NCBI RefSeq assembly: GCF_001426505.1
Contig: NZ_LMEV01000017.1
Location: forward strand, 1,457,035 to 1,521,034
Length of the DNA stretch: 64,000 bases
Reading direction: 5' to 3'
Source: Variovorax sp. Root473
GTDB taxonomy: Bacteria > Pseudomonadota > Gammaproteobacteria > Burkholderiales > Burkholderiaceae_C
The translations under genes and the position numbers were made by a program. The notes under the pieces were generated by a model. That model searched no databases. It was not told the DNA's origin and was given only the letters and a program-made list of their open reading frames with translations. Every line of letters begins with the position of its first letter. The stretch's first letter is position 1. Below are positions 60,075 to 64,000 of this stretch, in pieces.

Positions 60075-61436
60075 TCAGTCGTCCAGCGTTTCCACGCGCA
60101 GTGCGATCACCGGCCCGTCCACGACCGGGCTTGCCTGCAGCGCGTGCAGCGCGAGGTCGACCGCGCCCTGCAACGCAGATTCGGTGATCACCAGCACCTG
60201 CGGCGCCGCATCGGCCGGCCCATTCGCGAGCACCAGTTGCCGCACCGGCAGGCGTTGCGCGGCCAGCAGTTCCGCCACGGCCGCGATGTCAGCCGCTGCC
60301 TGCACCGGCACGCGCAGGTAATGCGCGCTGCGCACGGCCGCGCGCGCCAGCACCGTCAGTTCGCGCACCGCATGCGCGTGGAAGCCGGTGTGCGGCACAC
60401 GCTGGCCGGCGTGGGTGCCGTGCAGGCGCGCGACATCCACCAGGTCTGCAATCACGGCCGACGCGGTCTGCTCCGAGCCGGCGCCCGCGCCGTAGTACAT
60501 CGTGACGCCCGCCGCATCGGCCTTGACCATGATGCCGTTCATCGAGCCGTTCACTTGCGCCAACAGGTGCGTCGCAGGCACCAGCGCAGGCTGGACACGC
60601 AGCTCGACGCCTTCTTCTCGGCGACGCGCCACGCCCAGCAGCTTGACGCGAAAGCCCAGTTGCTCAGCGCAGGCCACGTCAAGGCGCTGCAGCGCGGTGA
60701 TGCCCTCGACCTGCGCGTCGGCAAAGCGCACCGGCATGCCGAAGGCGTTGGCGGCCAGCAGCGCGGTCTTGTGGGCGGCGTCGACGCCCTCGATGTCGAA
60801 GGCCGGGTCGGCCTCGGCATAGCCCAGCGCCTGGGCCTGCGCGAGCGCGCCGGCGAAGTCCAGGCCCTCGTCGCGCATCTTGCTCAGGATGAAGTTGGTG
60901 GTGCCGTTGACGATGCCCGCCACCCATTCGATGCGGTTGGCTGTCAGGCCCTCGCGCAGCGCTTTCACGATCGGGATGCTGACCGCCACCGCACCTTCGT
61001 ACATCACGGCCACGCCGTGCGCGCTGGCGGCGGCAAAGATCTCGGGGCCATGCACGGCCAGCAGCGCCTTGTTGGCCGTGACCACATGCTTGCCGTGCGC
61101 AATGGCCGCCAGCACCCAGTCGCGTGCCGGGCCGGTGCCGCCGGCCACCTCGACGACCACATCCACATCGGGATCGGTCGCCACCTGCATCGGGTCGGCC
61201 GTGAGCGCCACGCCCTCGCCCACGATGCCCTGGGCACGCGCGAGATTGCGTGCCGCCACCACCGTCACCTCGATGCCGCGCCCGGCGCGGGCGGCAATGA
61301 GGTCCTGGTTGCGCGCCAGCACGCGGAAGGTGCCCGAGCCCACGGTGCCAATGCCGATCATGCCGACGCGCAGCGGGCGAATGGCCGCAGGGTGGCTGGG
61401 CTGGGGCAGGAAGGACGAGACGGGATCGCGGTACAT
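60075..61436 (-). CDS. hom: Homoserine dehydrogenase
   Basis: Enzyme of 453 residues that reduces aspartate semialdehyde to homoserine, the branch point of threonine, methionine and isoleucine synthesis. NAD(P)-binding VGMIGIGTVGSGTFRVL near residue 24, VVVEVAGGTGPARDWV, VTANKALLAVHG, and the catalytic region GIVNGTTNFILSKM, YAEADPAFDIEGVDAAHKTALLAANAFG. C-terminal ACT-like domain from about 360 (TVLARAAVRSAHYLRVPV, ending DGPVIALRVETLDD). Start at 61436 with GGAG 6 bases upstream. A leader peptide and terminator precede it (61471-61587). Confidence 0.94.
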   Translation of the reverse strand: MYRDPVSSFLPQPSHPAAIRPLRVGMIGIGTVGSGTFRVLARNQDLIAARAGRGIEVTVVAARNLARAQGIVGEGVALTADPMQVATDPDVDVVVEVAGGTGPARDWVLAAIAHGKHVVTANKALLAVHGPEIFAAASAHGVAVMYEGAVAVSIPIVKALREGLTANRIEWVAGIVNGTTNFILSKMRDEGLDFAGALAQAQALGYAEADPAFDIEGVDAAHKTALLAANAFGMPVRFADAQVEGITALQRLDVACAEQLGFRVKLLGVARRREEGVELRVQPALVPATHLLAQVNGSMNGIMVKADAAGVTMYYGAGAGSEQTASAVIADLVDVARLHGTHAGQRVPHTGFHAHAVRELTVLARAAVRSAHYLRVPVQAAADIAAVAELLAAQRLPVRQLVLANGPADAAPQVLVITESALQGAVDLALHALQASPVVDGPVIALRVETLDD

Positions 61437-61470
61437 GGGCTTCTCCAAACAACGAACGGACAGGACAAAA

Positions 61471-61498
61471 ACAAAAAACCCAGCTGCCAGCTGGGTTT
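61471..61498 (-). terminator. Attenuator-type intrinsic terminator before hom
   Basis: On the minus strand, AAACCCAGC / GCTGGGTTT (9 pairs; the loop can also pair up to 11) followed by TTTTTTG and further T, 35-60 bases upstream of the hom ATG. A terminator ahead of a gene in the same direction, after a short Thr/Ile/Met-containing frame, marks an attenuator. Confidence 0.8.
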
Positions 61499-61554
61499 CG
61501 TTCATTCGGGAGAAGAGACACCAGGTGGCTGCCGGAGCGGCCACCCTGCGCGAG

Positions 61555-61587
61555 CTAGGGGGCCGCGGCGGTCATGGTGGTAATCAT
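61555..61587 (-). CDS. Candidate leader peptide of hom (Thr/Ile/Met codons)
   Basis: Ten-codon frame MITTMTAAAP then TAG, 118-150 bases upstream of hom. Six of its first codons specify Met, Ile or Thr, the end products of the homoserine pathway. A longer in-frame start (to 61761) exists; no strong ribosome site is seen for the short form. Between it and the terminator is GGTGGC / GCCACC, a possible alternative hairpin. Confidence 0.5.
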   Translation of the reverse strand: MITTMTAAAP

Positions 61588-61795
61588 TCGTGCATTCACT
61601 GCGTCGCTCGTTCGCACGCAAGCGGCGAACGGCATCGTGCGGCCGAAAACGGCGGCGCTGGATGCTGCAACAGGGGAAAGTGAAAGGCACGACATGAGGC
61701 GGCGAGTGTACACGTGGTGCTTTTGGCGGACCCGGATGCGGGCGAAACGCATCGATTTCATTTGCGCCGCTATTTGCGGGACAGCACACTAAGGC

Positions 61796-64000
61796 ATGGA
61801 CAAGCATTTCCTGACCCCCCTGTTCGCACCGGCGTCGATCGCGGCCTTTGTCGGCCAGCCCAGCGATCCGGGTGGCCAGACCGCGCTGGGCCGCACGCTG
61901 CGCGAAGCCTTCCGCGCCGAGCGTTTCGACGGCACGCTGCGCTTTCTCGATGTGTGTACGCAAGGCACGCTCGAGGAGCTGGCGCAGACGCATGCCGACC
62001 TGGCGCTGATCGCACTCGCGCCGCGCGACGTGGCGGCGGCCCTCGAAATCGCGGGCCGCATCGGCTGCAAGGCCGCGGTGGTCATCTCCACCGGCATCGC
62101 CGCCGAGCAGGCCGCGCAGTGGCGCAAGATCGCGCGCCGCGAAGGCGTGCACCTGCTGGGGCCGAACTCGCTGGGCTTTCAGCGCCCGCCGCTGCACCTG
62201 AACGCCAGCGTGGCCGGCCCGCTCGCGCGCACCGGGCCGCTCGCGCTGGTGTCGCAGTCGGGTGCGCTCACGGCGTCGATGCTCGACTGGGCGCGGCAGA
62301 ACGGCGTGGGCTTCTCGAGCGTGGTTTCGCTCGGGCCGCACACCTCGGTCGACATTCCGCAGGTGCTCGACTTCCTGGCCAACGACCCGGCCACGCACAG
62401 CATCATCGTGTACCTCGAAGGCATTGCCGACGCGCGCCGCTTCATGAGCGCGCTGCGCTCGGCCTCGCACGCCAAGCCGGTGGTGGTGCTCAAGGCGGGC
62501 CGCAAGCCGGCAGGCAACGAGGCCGCGCAGACACACAGCGCCGCCATCGTGGGCAGCGACGACGTGTTCGACGCCGCCCTGCGCCGCGCGGGCGCGGTGC
62601 GGGTGCGCTCCTTCGTCGAGCTGTTCTCGGCCGCCAAGTGCCTGGCCTCGCGCTACCGGCCGGTGGGCAAGCGGCTGGCCGTGGTCACCAATGGCGGCGG
62701 CCCCGGCGTGCTCGCGGCCGACTGGATCAACGAGATCGGGCTGGACTTGGGCCGCCTCTCGGCACCCGCGCAGCGCTCGCTGCAGCCCTCGCTGCCGGCG
62801 CTCGCGTCACTCACCGACCTCATCGACCTGTCGGAGGACGCCACGCCCGCGCACTTTCGCGCCGCCATCGACACCGCCTCGGCCGACAGCCAGATCGACG
62901 GCGTGCTCGCCATCTTCTCGCCCAAGGCCGGCGTCGATGCGGCGGCCACGGCGCGTGCGCTGGCCGACATTCCGCGCCCCATGCCCAAGCCGCTGCTGTC
63001 GTGCTGGATGGGCGATGCGTCGGTCGGCAATGCGCGGGCGGTGCTGGCCGAGGCCACCATCCCGAGCTTTCGCACGCCCGAGGCGGCCGTGGGCGCCTTC
63101 GGCAACATCGCGGCCTTCTACCAGAACCAGCAGCTCCTGCAGCAGACGCCGCCACCGCTGTCGGCACTGGCCAAGCCCGACATCGACGGTGCGCGCCTGC
63201 TCATCGAGAGCGTGCTGGCCGAGCGGCGCAAGGTGCTGACCGAGATGGAGTCGAAGTCACTGCTGTCGTGCTTCCATATTCCGATCACGCGCACGCTGCT
63301 GGCGCGCAGTGCCAACGAAGCCATGATGATCGCGACGCAGCTGGGCTTTCCCGTGGCACTGAAGATCGACTCGCCCGACATCTCGCACAAGTCCGATGTC
63401 GAGGGCGTGGCGCTCAACGTGATGAACGGCACCAGCGCGCGCGACACCTACCTGGAAATGATGGAGCGCGTGGCGCAACTCGCGCCCGACGCCCGCATCA
63501 ATGGCGTGACCGTGCAGAAGATGGTGCGCGCGCGGCGCGGGCGCGAGATTTACGTGGGCCTCGTCACCGACCAGCCCTTCGGCCCTGTGATCGTCTTCGG
63601 CGCGGGCGGCACCATGATCGAGCTCATGAAGGACCGCGCGATGGAGCTGCCGCCGCTCAACCAGTTCCTGGCGCGCCACCTCATCGATCGCTCGCGCGTG
63701 GCCGAGACGCTGGGCGAATGGCGCGGTGCCAACGCGGTGAACATGGAGGCCATTGAAGACGTGCTGCTGCGCGTGTCCGAAATGGTGTGCGAGCTGCCCG
63801 AGCTGCGCGAGATGGACATCAACCCCATCATCGTGGACGAGCACGGCGCGGTGTCGGTCGATGCACGCATCGTGGTCGACAGCAGCACGCAGGCGGTGGC
63901 AAGCCCTGCGGGCAACGGCTACCACCACCTGGCGATCATGCCGTACCCCGCGCGCTACCGGCGCGAATGGCCGCTGCCCGGTGGCGGCGCGTACGTCGTG
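61796..64000 (+). CDS. NDP-forming acyl-CoA synthetase, probably Pat-type with C-terminal GNAT, 3' end outside window
   Basis: The 735 codons visible comprise the CoA-binding domain (about 10-130, LGPNSLGFQRPP), succinyl-CoA ligase-like domain (about 140-450, LALVSQSGALTASMLDWARQNG with HSAAIVG), and an ATP-grasp domain (about 480-700, ALKIDSPDISHKSDVEGVALNV and VFGAGGTMIELMKDRAMELPPLN). The sequence then reads YPARYRREWPLPGGGAYVV, where Pat-like protein acetyltransferases continue into a GNAT domain. AAGG precedes the ATG at 61796. Divergent from hom; Pat enzymes acetylate lysines of acyl-CoA synthetases. Confidence 0.88.
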   Translation, partial: MDKHFLTPLFAPASIAAFVGQPSDPGGQTALGRTLREAFRAERFDGTLRFLDVCTQGTLEELAQTHADLALIALAPRDVAAALEIAGRIGCKAAVVISTGIAAEQAAQWRKIARREGVHLLGPNSLGFQRPPLHLNASVAGPLARTGPLALVSQSGALTASMLDWARQNGVGFSSVVSLGPHTSVDIPQVLDFLANDPATHSIIVYLEGIADARRFMSALRSASHAKPVVVLKAGRKPAGNEAAQTHSAAIVGSDDVFDAALRRAGAVRVRSFVELFSAAKCLASRYRPVGKRLAVVTNGGGPGVLAADWINEIGLDLGRLSAPAQRSLQPSLPALASLTDLIDLSEDATPAHFRAAIDTASADSQIDGVLAIFSPKAGVDAAATARALADIPRPMPKPLLSCWMGDASVGNARAVLAEATIPSFRTPEAAVGAFGNIAAFYQNQQLLQQTPPPLSALAKPDIDGARLLIESVLAERRKVLTEMESKSLLSCFHIPITRTLLARSANEAMMIATQLGFPVALKIDSPDISHKSDVEGVALNVMNGTSARDTYLEMMERVAQLAPDARINGVTVQKMVRARRGREIYVGLVTDQPFGPVIVFGAGGTMIELMKDRAMELPPLNQFLARHLIDRSRVAETLGEWRGANAVNMEAIEDVLLRVSEMVCELPELREMDINPIIVDEHGAVSVDARIVVDSSTQAVASPAGNGYHHLAIMPYPARYRREWPLPGGGAYVV

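Overview
The window reads as chromosomal DNA of a high-GC betaproteobacterium of the order Burkholderiales, most probably family Comamonadaceae (Variovorax-like). The reasons are the strongly GC-biased codon use, two Bug-type tripartite tricarboxylate substrate-binding proteins, many LysR regulators, the YgfZ/MltG-Tmk-HolB-PilZ-TatD block and a VgrG-DUF2169-pentapeptide-DUF3540-DUF4150 type VI secretion cluster. The assignment rests on recognition of protein families, not on a database search. No rRNA, tRNA or CRISPR array was seen.

Layout. 0-12 kb is rich in transporters: four MFS pumps, a MATE pump, a PqiA-PqiA-PqiB-PqiC envelope lipid-transport operon, and a 43-codon remnant of a FAD-dependent monooxygenase. 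12-17 kb holds a GIY-YIG/MarR operon with a striking CCCGGG inverted-repeat operator, a small membrane protein, and three secreted proteins of low complexity. These sit next to a LuxR-type response regulator and a NarX-like histidine kinase (17-18.7 kb). Tex (18.7-21.1 kb) is followed by a Phd/VapC toxin-antitoxin pair overlapping a patatin-like lipase, then a Bug solute-binding protein.

24-31.8 kb is a minus-strand orphan VgrG island: VgrG, a small membrane protein, a DUF2169 adaptor fused to pentapeptide repeats, a second pentapeptide protein, DUF3540 and a DUF4150/PAAR-like tip. No obvious toxin gene is present. 31.9-36.8 kb carries an iron alcohol dehydrogenase, an exported fumarylacetoacetase-fold protein, an HSL-type esterase, a thioesterase-GNAT fusion and an exported protein of unknown function. 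36.9-42.7 kb is the housekeeping block ygfZ <-> mltG-tmk-holB-pilZ-tatD-ankyrin, in which nearly every junction overlaps by a few bases.

42.7-48.8 kb is a complete-looking filamentous phage (inovirus) prophage of about 6.04 kb. It runs on the minus strand: small ORF, Rep, ssDNA-binding protein, minor coat, major coat pVIII, small coat protein, pIII-like adsorption protein, pVI-like DUF2523, and pI/Zot. A divergent HTH repressor faces it. The prophage is flanked by an 18/19-bp direct repeat, and its right end is a dif-like XerC/XerD site, which suggests Xer-mediated integration near the replication terminus.

48.9-64 kb is mainly catabolic. It holds RidA, a purine-ring catabolism operon (MFS, uraD, uraH, deaminase) in which uraH is an out-of-frame chimera of two paralogues, a Bug-binding protein with an M20 amidohydrolase, several LysR/AraC regulators, and a CMD-family protein followed by a redoxin. 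It ends with homoserine dehydrogenase behind a Thr/Ile/Met-containing leader peptide and intrinsic terminator (candidate attenuator), and with the divergent NDP-forming acyl-CoA synthetase (Pat-like), cut by the window end.
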